Part shown: positions 35,405-44,642 of the stretch, one piece after another
How positions within the stretch are numbered: the first letter of the stretch is position 1
Layout of the letters: every line of letters begins with the position of its first letter
Source of the DNA: an endosymbiont of Lamellibrachia barhami
GTDB lineage: Bacteria; Pseudomonadota; Gammaproteobacteria; Chromatiales; Chromatiaceae
Direction: 5' to 3'
NCBI RefSeq assembly: GCF_011947365.2
Contig: NZ_JAAVSH020000001.1
Location: 3,381,382-3,445,381 of the forward strand
Length of the DNA: 64,000 nucleotides
The notes under the pieces: model-generated
What the model was told of the DNA's origin: nothing
What the model saw: the letters and a program-made list of their open reading frames with translations, nothing else
The model's database searches: none
Made by a program: the position numbers and the translations under genes

Positions 35405-37597
35405 CTATACTTCCAGCCGCAATACCACCGCACCCAGCGGAGGCAGCGTCAGCGAGGCGGAGTAGTCCCTTCCCATCCAGCTCACTTCTTCAGCGCTGAT
35501 GACTCCGCCATTCCCCACATTGCTGCCGCCGTAGAACGCTGAATCGGAATTCAATACCTCGCGGTAGTTACCCGCGCGGCTGAGACCGATGCGGTAGTTT
35601 TCCCGGGGAATCGGGGTGAAGTTGAGTATGATGACTGCGACGTTGCCGTCGGGGCTTTTGCGCAGATAACTCAATACTGACTGCGAACTGTCATTACAGT
35701 CGATCCATTCGAACCCCCCCTCTTCAAACTCCACCTGATGCAGAGAGGTTTGTTCCTGGTAGAGATGGTTCAGATCGGAAATGAGGGTCTTTACCCCGTT
35801 GTGAAACGGATGATCAAGCAGGAACCAGTCCAGCGCCTCGTCGTCGTTCCACTCCCGTGCCTGAGCGAATTCGCTACCCATGAAGAGTAGCTTCTTGCCG
35901 GGATAGGTGAACATGTAAGTGTAGAGCAGTCGCAAGGCGGCGAATTTCTGCCACTCGTCCCCTGGCATCTTGTTGATCATTGAGCCTTTGCCATGCACAA
36001 CCTCGTCGTGGGAGAAGGGCAGGACGAAGTTCTCGGTAAAAGCATAGAGTAGACCGAAGGTCAGCAGGTCGTGATGGTAGTGACGGTAGACCGGATCTTT
36101 CGATAAATAGGAGAGCGTGTCGTGCATCCAGCCCATGTTCCACTTCATGCTAAAACCCAGGCCTCCCAACCAGGTGGGGCGCGAAACCTGGGGCCAGGCG
36201 GTTGACTCCTCGGCGATCATCAGAGTGCCGGGGTGGAGTTCGTGGGTGGTGCTGTTGAGTTCCCGCATGAAGTCGACGGCTTCAAGATTTTCTCTTCCGC
36301 CATACTCGTTGGGGAGCCAGTCGCCGGGTTCCCGCGAGTAGTCGAGGTAGAGCATAGAGGCGACGGCGTCGACCCGCAAGCCATCGAGGTGGAACTCTTC
36401 CATCCAGTAGATTGCACTGGATATCAAGAAGTTACGCACCTCATTTCGACCAAAATTGAAGATTAGAGTGCCCCAGTCCCGGTGCTCACCCCGACGGGGA
36501 TCCTCATGTTCGTAGAGCGCTGAGCCGTCGAATTGCGCCAGCGCATGCCGGTCGCGGGGAAAGTGGGCGGGCACCCAGTCCAGGATCACACCAATACTGT
36601 TTTTGTGCAGATGATCGATGAAATAGCGGAAATCGTCCGGTGTGCCGAAACGGCTGGTCGGGGCGAAGTAGCCGGTCGTCTGATAGCCCCAGGAACCGTC
36701 GAAAGGGTGTTCGGTAATCGGCAGCAGTTCCACATGGGTGAAACCAGTCTCTTTGATATGGTCGCAGAGCCGATGGGCCAGTTTCCGGTAGTTAAGGAAT
36801 CCACCATCGATGTCTTTCTGCCAGGAGCCGAGGTGCACTTCATAGACTGACATGGGTGACTGTTGCCAGTTGCGTTTTTCACGCGCTTCAATCCAGTCTT
36901 CATCTTCCCACTGATACTCTGAGTCCGCCATGACCACGGCGGCGGTCTCGGGGCGCATCTGGAAGTGGTTGCCGTAGGGGTCGGTGCGCAGCGAGATGTC
37001 GCCATCCTGGGCGCGAACCTCGAATTTATAGAAGGCCCCGGTAGCCAACCCGGGAATAAACAGCTCCCAGATACCGGAACCGCCACGCGCGCGCATCGGA
37101 TATACGCGTCCATCCCACTGGTTGAAGTCACCGACGATGGAGATGCGTTCGGCATTGGGCGCCCAAACGGCGAACAGGATGCCGGGAATCTCATCGGCCT
37201 CATGGGGATGGGCGCCGAGAAAACGATAGGCGTGGCGATGCCGCCCCTCGCCGAAAAGGTGGACATCGAAATCCTGTAACTGAGGTGTGAAACAGTAGGG
37301 GTCGTAGTGTTGCTGTTCGACGCCGTACTCATCCGCCCAAATGACTTCAATGCGCTCCGGTAAGTCTGCTGTATTGAAGCGGCCCTCGAAAAGATCAGTA
37401 CCCTCGATACGTTGCAATTCTGTTTCAGCGTCGCCTAGCCGGACGCGGCGAGCCCGTGGCTGAAATACTCTGAAGACTGTGGAATCCCCCTCGACATGCC
37501 TACCGAGGACTTCAAATGGATCGTGGTGCCTGGCTTCCAGGATTCGCTGCAGAGGTTCGGAGATATTCTGGGCGTGAGACTGTTTCATCAACTTCAT
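35405..37597 (-). CDS. glgB: 1,4-alpha-glucan branching enzyme
   Basis: GlgB introduces alpha-1,6 branches in glycogen. The 730-residue protein contains an N-terminal CBM48 tandem ([32 protein letters not shown]). The GH13 barrel follows, with [43 protein letters not shown], the nucleophile Asp in [16 protein letters not shown], and Glu in [12 protein letters not shown]. The third Asp lies in [17 protein letters not shown]-terminal beta domain ends with GAVVLRLEV. It is divergent from glgC. Confidence 0.97.
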   Translation of the reverse strand: MKLMKQSHAQNISEPLQRILEARHHDPFEVLGRHVEGDSTVFRVFQPRARRVRLGDAETELQRIEGTDLFEGRFNTADLPERIEVIWADEYGVEQQHYDPYCFTPQLQDFDVHLFGEGRHRHAYRFLGAHPHEADEIPGILFAVWAPNAERISIVGDFNQWDGRVYPMRARGGSGIWELFIPGLATGAFYKFEVRAQDGDISLRTDPYGNHFQMRPETAAVVMADSEYQWEDEDWIEAREKRNWQQSPMSVYEVHLGSWQKDIDGGFLNYRKLAHRLCDHIKETGFTHVELLPITEHPFDGSWGYQTTGYFAPTSRFGTPDDFRYFIDHLHKNSIGVILDWVPAHFPRDRHALAQFDGSALYEHEDPRRGEHRDWGTLIFNFGRNEVRNFLISSAIYWMEEFHLDGLRVDAVASMLYLDYSREPGDWLPNEYGGRENLEAVDFMRELNSTTHELHPGTLMIAEESTAWPQVSRPTWLGGLGFSMKWNMGWMHDTLSYLSKDPVYRHYHHDLLTFGLLYAFTENFVLPFSHDEVVHGKGSMINKMPGDEWQKFAALRLLYTYMFTYPGKKLLFMGSEFAQAREWNDDEALDWFLLDHPFHNGVKTLISDLNHLYQEQTSLHQVEFEEGGFEWIDCNDSSQSVLSYLRKSPDGNVAVIILNFTPIPRENYRIGLSRAGNYREVLNSDSAFYGGSNVGNGGVISAEEVSWMGRDYSASLTLPPLGAVVLRLEV

Positions 37598-37714
37598 TCC
37601 GGACAGTAACGGCTACGCGTCGAGGGAACATGATGGTACCATAAGGCAGCGTCGATGCGGGGCTTTATCGGTCGCTGTTGTTGTTATCTGCTGAAGGTCA
37701 CGGAGGGTAGTTTT

Positions 37715-38980
37715 ATGTCCGACCAAAATCCACGTTTTGTCAGTCGCCTGACGAGGAACACACTGGCACTCATTTTGGCGGGAGGACGGGGTTCACGCCT
37801 GAAAAATCTGACCCAATGGCGCTCCAAGCCTTCGGTTCCTTTCGGGGGGAAGTTTCGGATTGTGGATTTTCCACTGTCAAATTGTATTAATTCCGGTATT
37901 CGCCGCATTGGTGTACTGACTCAGTACAAGGCTCACTCCCTGATTCTGCACATCCAACGCGGTTGGGGATTTCTGCGGGGCGAGTTTGGCGAGTTCGTGG
38001 AGCTGCTCCCGGCTCAGCAGCGCATCGAAAGCAGTTGGTATGAGGGGACTGCTGACGCGGTCTACCAGAATCTGGATATTTTGCGCAGTCACGCACCGGA
38101 GTATGTGTTGATCCTGGCAGGCGATCACATCTACAAGATGGATTACGGCACCATGGTGGCGGAACACGTTGAGACAGGCGCTGACATGACGGTGGGTTGT
38201 ATCGAGGTGGATCTGGAAACGGCAAAAGAGTTCGGCGTAATGAGCGTCGACGAGGAGTACCGCATCCTCGAGTTCGCTGAGAAGCCGGACAATCCCCAGC
38301 ACATGCCGGGGCGGGACGATGTGGCTTTGGCCTCCATGGGTATCTATGTCTTCAACACCAAGTTCCTCTTTGAGCAACTGATAAAGGATGCGGATACACC
38401 GGATTCTTCCCATGACTTCGGTAAGGACATTATCCCGAGAGTCATCGAAAAGTACCGTATCATGGCCTACCAGTTCAAGGATGTGGAGAGCGGGAAACAG
38501 GCCTATTGGCGCGACGTGGGCACCATCGATGCGTTCTGGTCAGCCAATCTGGAACTGATCGGCGTGACCCCGCCGCTGAACCTGTATGACCGGAGCTGGC
38601 CCATCTGGACCTATCAGGAGCAACTGCCGCCGGCAAAATTTGTTTTTGATGATGAAGAGCGGCGTGGCATGGCCGTGGATTCGATGGTCTCGGGCGGCTG
38701 CGTTATCTCCGGGGCGATCGTGAGAAACTCCCTGCTGTTTTCCAACGTCAGGGTCAACTCCTACACTTCAGTGGAGGATTCGGTGGTGCTGCCTGATGTC
38801 AATATTGGGCGCAACTGCAGTATTCGTAAAGCAGTCATCGATCGGGGTTGTGAGATTCCCGAGGGCACTATCATTGGCGAAGATGCCGTCGCTGATGCGG
38901 AACGTTTCCTGGTATCTGATGGTGGTGTGGTATTGGTAACGCCGGAGATGCTGGGGCAGAGCATTCATCACGTACGATAA
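37715..38980 (+). CDS. glgC: Glucose-1-phosphate adenylyltransferase
   Basis: GlgC makes ADP-glucose, the committed step of glycogen synthesis, and is usually regulated allosterically. The 421-residue protein has [75 protein letters not shown] and [18 protein letters not shown], then the left-handed beta-helix (VINSGC-like [20 protein letters not shown]). The ATG at 37715 is selected because it precedes the conserved N terminus and has GGAGGG 9-10 nt upstream; the longer frame adds unrelated sequence. Confidence 0.97.
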   Translation: MSDQNPRFVSRLTRNTLALILAGGRGSRLKNLTQWRSKPSVPFGGKFRIVDFPLSNCINSGIRRIGVLTQYKAHSLILHIQRGWGFLRGEFGEFVELLPAQQRIESSWYEGTADAVYQNLDILRSHAPEYVLILAGDHIYKMDYGTMVAEHVETGADMTVGCIEVDLETAKEFGVMSVDEEYRILEFAEKPDNPQHMPGRDDVALASMGIYVFNTKFLFEQLIKDADTPDSSHDFGKDIIPRVIEKYRIMAYQFKDVESGKQAYWRDVGTIDAFWSANLELIGVTPPLNLYDRSWPIWTYQEQLPPAKFVFDDEERRGMAVDSMVSGGCVISGAIVRNSLLFSNVRVNSYTSVEDSVVLPDVNIGRNCSIRKAVIDRGCEIPEGTIIGEDAVADAERFLVSDGGVVLVTPEMLGQSIHHVR

Positions 38981-38995
38981 CGAGAAAAATCAATC

Positions 38996-40702
38996 ATGAG
39001 TGAGAGTAAGAACCGGTTGAAGGTGGTCTTCTGCTGGCATATGCATCAGCCCTACTACAAGGGACCGGAGCATAGTGACTACCATCTTCCCTGGGTCTAT
39101 CTGCACGGCATCAAAGACTATGCGGATATGGCGGCCCACCTGGAGCACAATCCAAAGTCGAAGGCGGTGGTGAATTTTGCCCCGGTTCTGCTGGAGCAGA
39201 TCGACGACTATGCGGGTCAGATCAAAGCCTGGCTGGAGTTCGGAACACTGATCCGCGACCCACTGCTGGCGGCGCTTGCTGGGCCGGGACTTCCGGTGGA
39301 CCAAGATTCCCGCAAGGAGCTGGTTTCAGCCTGCCTGCGTGCCAATGAACGTCGCTTGATCCAGCGTTTCAAGCACTATTCCCGGCTGGCTGATCTTGCC
39401 TCCAAAGTGTTGGAGGAGGATACGCTCATACCCTATCTGAACGATCACTTCATGGTGGATCTTCTTGTCTGGTATCACCTGGCCTGGGTGGGTGAGTGCG
39501 TACGACTCAACGATATTCGCATTCGTTCATTGCAGAGTAAGGGGTACGGTTATGATATCAGTGACCGGCGTCGCTTGGTGGAGTTGATCGGTGAAGAGTT
39601 GACCCGGGTAACAGAGCGTTATCGCAAACTGGCTGAAAATGGGCAGGTGGAACTCTCCGTCACCCCCTATGCTCACCCGATCGTGCCTTTGTTGATCGAT
39701 ATTGAGTCAACCAAAGAGGCGATGCCCTATGCGGAAATGCCCGAGCTGAAAAGCTATCCGGGCGGGGAAGCGAGGGCGCGCTGGCATGTACGTAAAGGCG
39801 TTGAAGTGTTTAAGAAGCACTTTGGCTTCTCGCCTGCCGGATGTTGGCCGTCGGAGGGTGCGGTGAGTGAAGTAACGCTCAAACTGCTGGAAGAGGAGGG
39901 GTTTCTCTGGGCCGCGACCGGTCAGCAAGTATTGCATAACAGCCTCTCTGTCAGCAGTGAAGGTGATCATATGCCCGAAAACTGGGTCCATACTCCCTAC
40001 CGGGTTCGGGAAGGCGGTCTGAACATGTTTTTCCGGGATGACGGACTCTCTGATCTGATCGGTTTTACCTATGGTGACTGGCACGCCGATGACGCAGTTG
40101 GAGATCTGATCAACCATTTGGAGAATATCGCCAACGCCTGCGGGGATAATCCCAATGCGGTGGTCTCCATCATCATGGACGGGGAAAATGCCTGGGAGTA
40201 TTACCCCCATAATGGCAGTTACTTTCTGAACGCCATGTATGACCGGCTGTCGAACCATCCACGTTTCGAGCTAACCACATTTTCCGAGTCTCTTGCGCAG
40301 CAGACAAAGCCCTCTCCAAGGCTTCCAAAACTGGTTGCCGGAAGTTGGGTCTATGGCACCTTTTCGACCTGGATCGGCGATCATGACAAGAACCGGGCCT
40401 GGGACATGTTGGGGGATGCAAAAATAGCCTATGATCAGACAGTTGCTGATGGTGACTTTTCTGCGCAGCAGATGGAGGAACTTGAGCGGCAACTGGCTAT
40501 CTGTGAAGGGTCTGACTGGTTCTGGTGGTTTGGTGACTACAACCCCAGTGGCACTGTGAGTGATTTCGAGAGTCTCTTTCGTCGCCAACTTTCCCACCTC
40601 TATGAGCTATTGGGCATCAATGAACCCGCCTATCTTGGAGAGGTGTTTACCAAGGGCAGCGGTGATCCTGCGCTTGGCGGCGTGATGAAAAAAAACGACT
40701 GA
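38996..40702 (+). CDS. Glycoside hydrolase family 57 protein
   Basis: This is a GH57 enzyme of 568 residues acting on alpha-glucans. The N terminus VVFCWHMHQPYYKGPEHSDY and LPWVYLHGIKDYADMAAHLE are the family signatures. GCWPSEGAVSEVTLKLLEEE carries the likely catalytic Glu, and SIIMDGENAWEYYPHNGSYF a likely catalytic Asp. Placement between glgC (15 nt) and malQ (42 nt) makes a role in glycogen turnover or remodelling likely. It may be an amylase or a transglycosylase; sequence alone does not decide. Confidence 0.9.
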   Translation: MSESKNRLKVVFCWHMHQPYYKGPEHSDYHLPWVYLHGIKDYADMAAHLEHNPKSKAVVNFAPVLLEQIDDYAGQIKAWLEFGTLIRDPLLAALAGPGLPVDQDSRKELVSACLRANERRLIQRFKHYSRLADLASKVLEEDTLIPYLNDHFMVDLLVWYHLAWVGECVRLNDIRIRSLQSKGYGYDISDRRRLVELIGEELTRVTERYRKLAENGQVELSVTPYAHPIVPLLIDIESTKEAMPYAEMPELKSYPGGEARARWHVRKGVEVFKKHFGFSPAGCWPSEGAVSEVTLKLLEEEGFLWAATGQQVLHNSLSVSSEGDHMPENWVHTPYRVREGGLNMFFRDDGLSDLIGFTYGDWHADDAVGDLINHLENIANACGDNPNAVVSIIMDGENAWEYYPHNGSYFLNAMYDRLSNHPRFELTTFSESLAQQTKPSPRLPKLVAGSWVYGTFSTWIGDHDKNRAWDMLGDAKIAYDQTVADGDFSAQQMEELERQLAICEGSDWFWWFGDYNPSGTVSDFESLFRRQLSHLYELLGINEPAYLGEVFTKGSGDPALGGVMKKND

Positions 40703-40744
40703 TCCCATTTCAAATTCCGGCAGTCGCCTAAAAGGATAAGTAGT

Positions 40745-42241
40745 ATGGATTATAGCCAGACCGATGGCGGCGAAAGCCTGTCCGGGGTATTGGGTCGCCG
40801 TCGGGCCGGGATATTGTTGCACATTAGTTCACTGCCAGGCCCCGGAAAGGTTGGGAATCTTGGCAGTCATGCCTATCGATTTGTTGACTTTCTCCATGCG
40901 GCAGGGATGACAGTTTGGCAGATACTGCCGGTAGGTCCGACCCAGGCTGACGGTTCACCCTATCAGAGCAGTTCTGTTCATGCAGGCAATCCTCGTTTTA
41001 TCAGCCTTGAACTCGTGATAGAGGAGGGTTGGCTGGATGAGTTGCCACTGGAAGAAAATAGCTTCTCCGACGATGGACGCGCCTTCGCTCTCAGCCTCGC
41101 CTGGGAGGGGTTCAAGGATAGGGCTTCTGATGAAGACAGAGCCGAACTCGATCGTTTCTGTGGCGAGCAGGGCCATTGGCTGGACGACTACTGTCTGTTC
41201 CAGGCACTCCATTCGGAACAAGGTGGATGTTGGTGGGAATGGCTGGCACCTCTGCGGGACCGAAATCCACAGGCTTTGGCTGAAGCCAGAGCCCGCCTGT
41301 GCGACCAGATTCAAACTACCCGTTTCGAACAGTTTCTCTTTTTCCGTCAGTGGTTTCGCCTGAAGTCCTACGCCAACGAACGCGGCATCCTTCTGTTCGG
41401 TGATGTGCCGATCTTCGTCGCTCATGACAGTGCGGAAGTCTGGTCTCATCGCGCGATGTTTGATCTGTTGGAGAACGGGCAGCCCCGGGTGGTAGCAGGC
41501 GTACCGCCGGACTATTTCTCCGAAACCGGACAGCGTTGGGGCAACCCGCTCTATCTGTGGGAACAGATGGAAGAGGATGGTTTTTCGTTCTGGATAGAAC
41601 GCATGGAGACCCAATCGGCGCTTTGCGATCTGATCCGTATTGACCATTTTCGTGGTTTTGAGGCCTATTGGGAGATCCCGGCAACGGAGGAGACGGCAAT
41701 CAACGGCAGATGGGTTCCCGCCCCCGGTGAAAAGCTGTTCAAGAAATTATATGAGGCGCTGCCGCACCTGCAGTTGGTGGCAGAAGATCTGGGGATCATC
41801 ACACCAGAGGTAGATGCATTGAGAAAAAGTCACGGCTTGCCAGGTATGAAGATTCTGCAGTTTGCCTTCTCCGGGGGGGCAGACAACCCGTACCTCCCGT
41901 TCAGACACACAAGGGATTCAGTGGTCTATACCGGCACCCACGACAATGATACCAGCCTTGGCTGGTATAACAGTCTGGATGATGCTGAAAGGGAGCAGGT
42001 AGACAATTATCTGGGACGATCACGGGAGATCATGCCCTGGCCGCTGATTCGATGTGCTTTGTCATCCTGCGCCAATATGGCGATTTTACCGATGCAGGAT
42101 GTATTGAGCCTGGGACGGGATCATCGCATGAATACTCCAGGGACCACCGAGGGAAACTGGCAGTGGCGATTTAGATGGGATCAGGTGGAAGAGGATCTTT
42201 CCGGACGGCTGCGGCATCGGGTTATGCAGTATGGTCGCTAG
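40745..42241 (+). CDS. malQ: 4-alpha-glucanotransferase (amylomaltase)
   Basis: MalQ (GH77) rearranges maltooligosaccharides. The 498-residue protein shows RRAGILLHISSLPGPGKVGN, FLHAAGMTVWQILPVGPTQA, DGSPYQSSSVHAGNPRFISL, LFGDVPIFVAHDSAEVWSHR, the nucleophile region DLIRIDHFRGFEAYWEIPA, LQLVAEDLGIITPEVDAL and the GTHDNDT motif. A C-terminal domain ends with NTPGTTEGNWQWRF. It closes the glgC-GH57-malQ operon and is followed by the unusual 42.3-42.6 kb region. Confidence 0.97.
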   Translation: MDYSQTDGGESLSGVLGRRRAGILLHISSLPGPGKVGNLGSHAYRFVDFLHAAGMTVWQILPVGPTQADGSPYQSSSVHAGNPRFISLELVIEEGWLDELPLEENSFSDDGRAFALSLAWEGFKDRASDEDRAELDRFCGEQGHWLDDYCLFQALHSEQGGCWWEWLAPLRDRNPQALAEARARLCDQIQTTRFEQFLFFRQWFRLKSYANERGILLFGDVPIFVAHDSAEVWSHRAMFDLLENGQPRVVAGVPPDYFSETGQRWGNPLYLWEQMEEDGFSFWIERMETQSALCDLIRIDHFRGFEAYWEIPATEETAINGRWVPAPGEKLFKKLYEALPHLQLVAEDLGIITPEVDALRKSHGLPGMKILQFAFSGGADNPYLPFRHTRDSVVYTGTHDNDTSLGWYNSLDDAEREQVDNYLGRSREIMPWPLIRCALSSCANMAILPMQDVLSLGRDHRMNTPGTTEGNWQWRFRWDQVEEDLSGRLRHRVMQYGR

Positions 42242-42271
42242 AAGGCGGTCGGGTTTATCTAAATAATGGGC

Positions 42272-42305
42272 GAAAAAAAACCGCTTCAGAAAAGCCTGAA
42301 GCGGT
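42272..42305 (-). terminator. Terminator-like hairpin, minus-strand orientation
   Basis: ACCGCTTCAG (42280-42289) pairs with CTGAAGCGGT (42296-42305). The A8 tract at its left side becomes U8 on the minus strand. The right side has no T run. So it stops transcripts coming from the right, most likely the HD-GYP regulator mRNA. Confidence 0.8.
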
Positions 42306-42584
42306 ATATACCAAAGGAGGATGGAGGAGATAAGCCTGGATGGGTGGGGCTTGCTGCCTGAATCCACCCCGCCTGACTTGGTGATATTTGACCATATGCA
42401 GAGTTGTCGGCGCATTGAGAAATCGCAACAATCAGGAAATGTTTCGTAATTGCTTGTTTTAAAAGATGATTACTGTCGCTGCGCGCCAGGGAGAGCGAAG
42501 CGAAGGTTCCAAAAGCAAGGAAAAGTAAGTAGCGCAACTACGTCAGCTGGGACCGCATGGAGCGGTGACGGCTGGTCCCGGAAA
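42306..42584. ncRNA. Intergenic segment with potential RNA structures (candidate)
   Basis: This 279-bp stretch lies between a minus-strand terminator and a plus-strand terminator. It has several potential stems, for example GGGACC/GGTCCC (about 42549-42578), CCGC/GCGG, GTAG/CTAC and a G-rich arm GGGTGGGG/CACCCC (about 42340-42372). It also has multiple GGA triplets on the plus strand, as in CsrA-binding RNAs. No known RNA family was recognised. A minus-strand reading frame of 83 codons starting TTG is probably spurious. Confidence 0.3.
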
Positions 42585-42615
42585 GGGTTGATGATATTTC
42601 GTCAGCCCTTTTTTT
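42585..42615 (+). terminator. Rho-independent terminator, plus-strand orientation
   Basis: GGGTTGA (42585-42591) pairs with TCAGCCC (42602-42608), extended by two inner pairs, and is followed by T7 (42609-42615). It would end a plus-strand transcript: either the malQ operon with a 370-nt untranslated tail or a small RNA from the preceding segment. Confidence 0.85.
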
Positions 42616-42635
42616 GTGTCATCTCTAGAGGGAGA

Positions 42636-43724
42636 CTAGTTGGCAAATTTCCTGGCGATTGAATGGAACGCATCGTTGATACGCTCGAAGGCATCCACGA
42701 CTTCCGGGTCAAAATGGAAGCCGCGGCCTTTGCGGATGATATCGCTGGATTTTTCGTGAGAAAAAGCGGGTTTATATACCCTTTTTGAGATCAGGGCATC
42801 ATAGACGTCAGCGACCGCCATCAGGCGTCCGGAAAAGGGAATTTCCTCTCCGGAGAGACCGTTCGGATAACCGCTACCATCCCACTTTTCATGGTGGCCG
42901 TAGGCGATTTCACGGGCAATCTGGAGGAAGGATGAGTCGGGATTTCCCTGTAGTTTTTCTGCCTCGATGATGGCGTCTCTTCCATAAATGGTGTGGTTCT
43001 TCATCTCTTCGAACTCCTCCTCAGTCAGCTTCCCCGGTTTCAGAAGGATGCTGTCGCGGATGCCTACTTTGCCGATATCGTGCAGTGGAGCCGATTTGTA
43101 GAGCTGCTCGATATAGTCATTCGTCAGGAGAGGGGCAAAGTTGGGTTGTTTTTTCAACTCTTCGGCCAATGCCTTGACATAGTGTTGAGTGCGTCGAATA
43201 TGGTTACCTGTCTCATTGTCACGGGTCTCCGCCAGGGTCGCCATGGCAAGAATGGTGGTGTCTTTGGCCATTGCGAGTTCTTTGGTCCTGGCCTTGACCC
43301 GCTCTTCCAGAATCTGGTTTTGGTTCGCCAATGCCTCCCTTGCCTGTTTCAGTGTGAGGTGTGTCTTTACCCTTGCAAGGACGATCGCAGTGGATATAGG
43401 TTTGGTAATGTAATCGACGGCGCCCAGTGCCAGTCCCCGTGTCTGATCACTCTCTTCACCCATTGCGGTGATAAAGATCACCGGTATCTCACGGGTCGTC
43501 TCATCAGCCTTGAGCCGTTGACAGACTTCATAGCCATCCATTCCGGGCATCATGATGTCCAACAGGACCAGGTCGGGCATAGGCTGGCTTTTCACCCGTT
43601 CCAGCGCTTCCAGTCCGTTTCTGGCTGCAGTCAGTCGATAGTCCTTTTTAAGCAGGTGCATGAGCACCGTAATGTTTGCAGGTTCATCGTCGACCAGCAG
43701 TAGAGTGGGTTTAGTATCCGGCAT
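42636..43724 (-). CDS. Response regulator with HD-GYP c-di-GMP phosphodiesterase domain
   Basis: This 362-residue two-domain protein (RpfG type) has a receiver domain with acidic pair DDEP and phosphoacceptor Asp56 (LVLLDIMMPGMDGYEV), then a coiled-coil linker (LANQNQILEERVKARTKELA). The HD-GYP domain follows with HIRRTQHYV, the metal HD in APLHDIGKVGI, and GYP in HHEKWDGSGYPNGLSGEEIP. All metal ligands of active HD-GYP enzymes appear present, so hydrolysis of cyclic di-GMP is expected. No sensor kinase gene is adjacent. It is convergent with malQ. Confidence 0.94.
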   Translation of the reverse strand: MPDTKPTLLLVDDEPANITVLMHLLKKDYRLTAARNGLEALERVKSQPMPDLVLLDIMMPGMDGYEVCQRLKADETTREIPVIFITAMGEESDQTRGLALGAVDYITKPISTAIVLARVKTHLTLKQAREALANQNQILEERVKARTKELAMAKDTTILAMATLAETRDNETGNHIRRTQHYVKALAEELKKQPNFAPLLTNDYIEQLYKSAPLHDIGKVGIRDSILLKPGKLTEEEFEEMKNHTIYGRDAIIEAEKLQGNPDSSFLQIAREIAYGHHEKWDGSGYPNGLSGEEIPFSGRLMAVADVYDALISKRVYKPAFSHEKSSDIIRKGRGFHFDPEVVDAFERINDAFHSIARKFAN

Positions 43725-43773
43725 TTATCTGTTCTCAAACAACGGGTGGTTTCTGAATCGTTGGTTATTGCTT

Positions 43774-43855
43774 GCCGGATCCGCTACGCTTGATCCGGCC
43801 TACAAGAATCTGCAGGCGCGAAGGGTGAATGAGGGGATCAAGTGTAGCGGATCCG
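43774..43855. repeat. Inverted pair of REP-like elements upstream of the HD-GYP gene
   Basis: 43774-43803 contains GGATCCGCTACGCTTGATCC; 43835-43855 contains the mirrored GGATCAAGTGTAGCGGATCC. They belong to the same family as the copies at 35.3 and 50.3 kb. The rest of the 309-bp gap 43725-44033 shows no gene. Confidence 0.8.
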
Positions 43856-44033
43856 CTAATTGCATCTTCTCCGACCGAAGACTAGCAGATATTATAGAGG
43901 CGGCGAGTCTGATTTTATTCATAACCGCGGGATATTAAGAATTTCAGTACTCTCCTTCAATCATCATGCGCCTTGCGCTTGTGCGCAAGGTCAGGCTGAC
44001 GGATCGTGATGCCACCATGAATAAGGCGGGATA

Positions 44034-44591
44034 ATGAGAAAATCAACAATCCGTTCGAAACTGCTGTTTCCCACTCTTCTGCTGTTGCCGTTGGTGGGTT
44101 ATGCAGAGTCTGCTGAAGAGCGCTGTATCCGGGAGGTCTTCGGCGATTTCTGTCTGGGCGGGAGCATGAACAACCAGCTTACAAAGCGGGCAATTCAGAG
44201 AGAGCCGCAGCAGTGGGGTGAGCGATCCGGGGTGATCTATTCCGTGGATCGAGACAAGATCTATGTCATGGCGTTCAAGGGGACGATTTACAAGGTGCTG
44301 CGCACTTATGAACCGGCCACCCAAGTCGCTTTCAAAGACTTTAAACGTCGTTTACAGGGAAAATACGGCAAATCAGTAGACCAGAGCCAATATCCCACCT
44401 ACGTTCGCAGCACAGCGGGAAAGATTGGTGCAATACGTCGTGGTGAGGCAACTGCACTCCATGTCTGGCAGTTGGAGGGAGAACCCTGGCGAGTAGAATT
44501 AGGCTGGTCGCGAAAGCTGGGGATATCTGTCGCTTATCTCGTCAATAGTCTGGATTTGCAGCAGCAGATGGAGGTGGACAAAGGGCTGTAA
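44034..44591 (+). CDS. Secreted protein of unknown function
   Basis: I do not recognise this 185-residue protein. It has a clear signal peptide (KLLFPTLLLLPLVGYAESAE), so it is probably periplasmic. Two cysteines close together (EERCIREVFGDFCLGGSMN) could form a disulfide. The rest is a mixed, basic domain with YVMAFKGTIYKVLRTYEPAT, FKRRLQGKYG and HVWQLEGEPWRVELGWSRKL. The flanks (a REP pair upstream and convergent mtaB downstream) give no functional link. It is likely to be a real gene because of the signal peptide and the length of the uninterrupted frame. Confidence 0.65.
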   Translation: MRKSTIRSKLLFPTLLLLPLVGYAESAEERCIREVFGDFCLGGSMNNQLTKRAIQREPQQWGERSGVIYSVDRDKIYVMAFKGTIYKVLRTYEPATQVAFKDFKRRLQGKYGKSVDQSQYPTYVRSTAGKIGAIRRGEATALHVWQLEGEPWRVELGWSRKLGISVAYLVNSLDLQQQMEVDKGL

Positions 44592-44642
44592 AGTTACCTG
44601 GATTACGCTGAATAAATACTAAAATTAAGCTTTCGCTGAACC

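Noticed and set aside
42286-42537. Minus-strand frame of 83 codons with a signal-peptide-like start
   Set aside because: TTG start, no ribosome site, overlap with the terminator hairpin, and sequence character of structured non-coding DNA.
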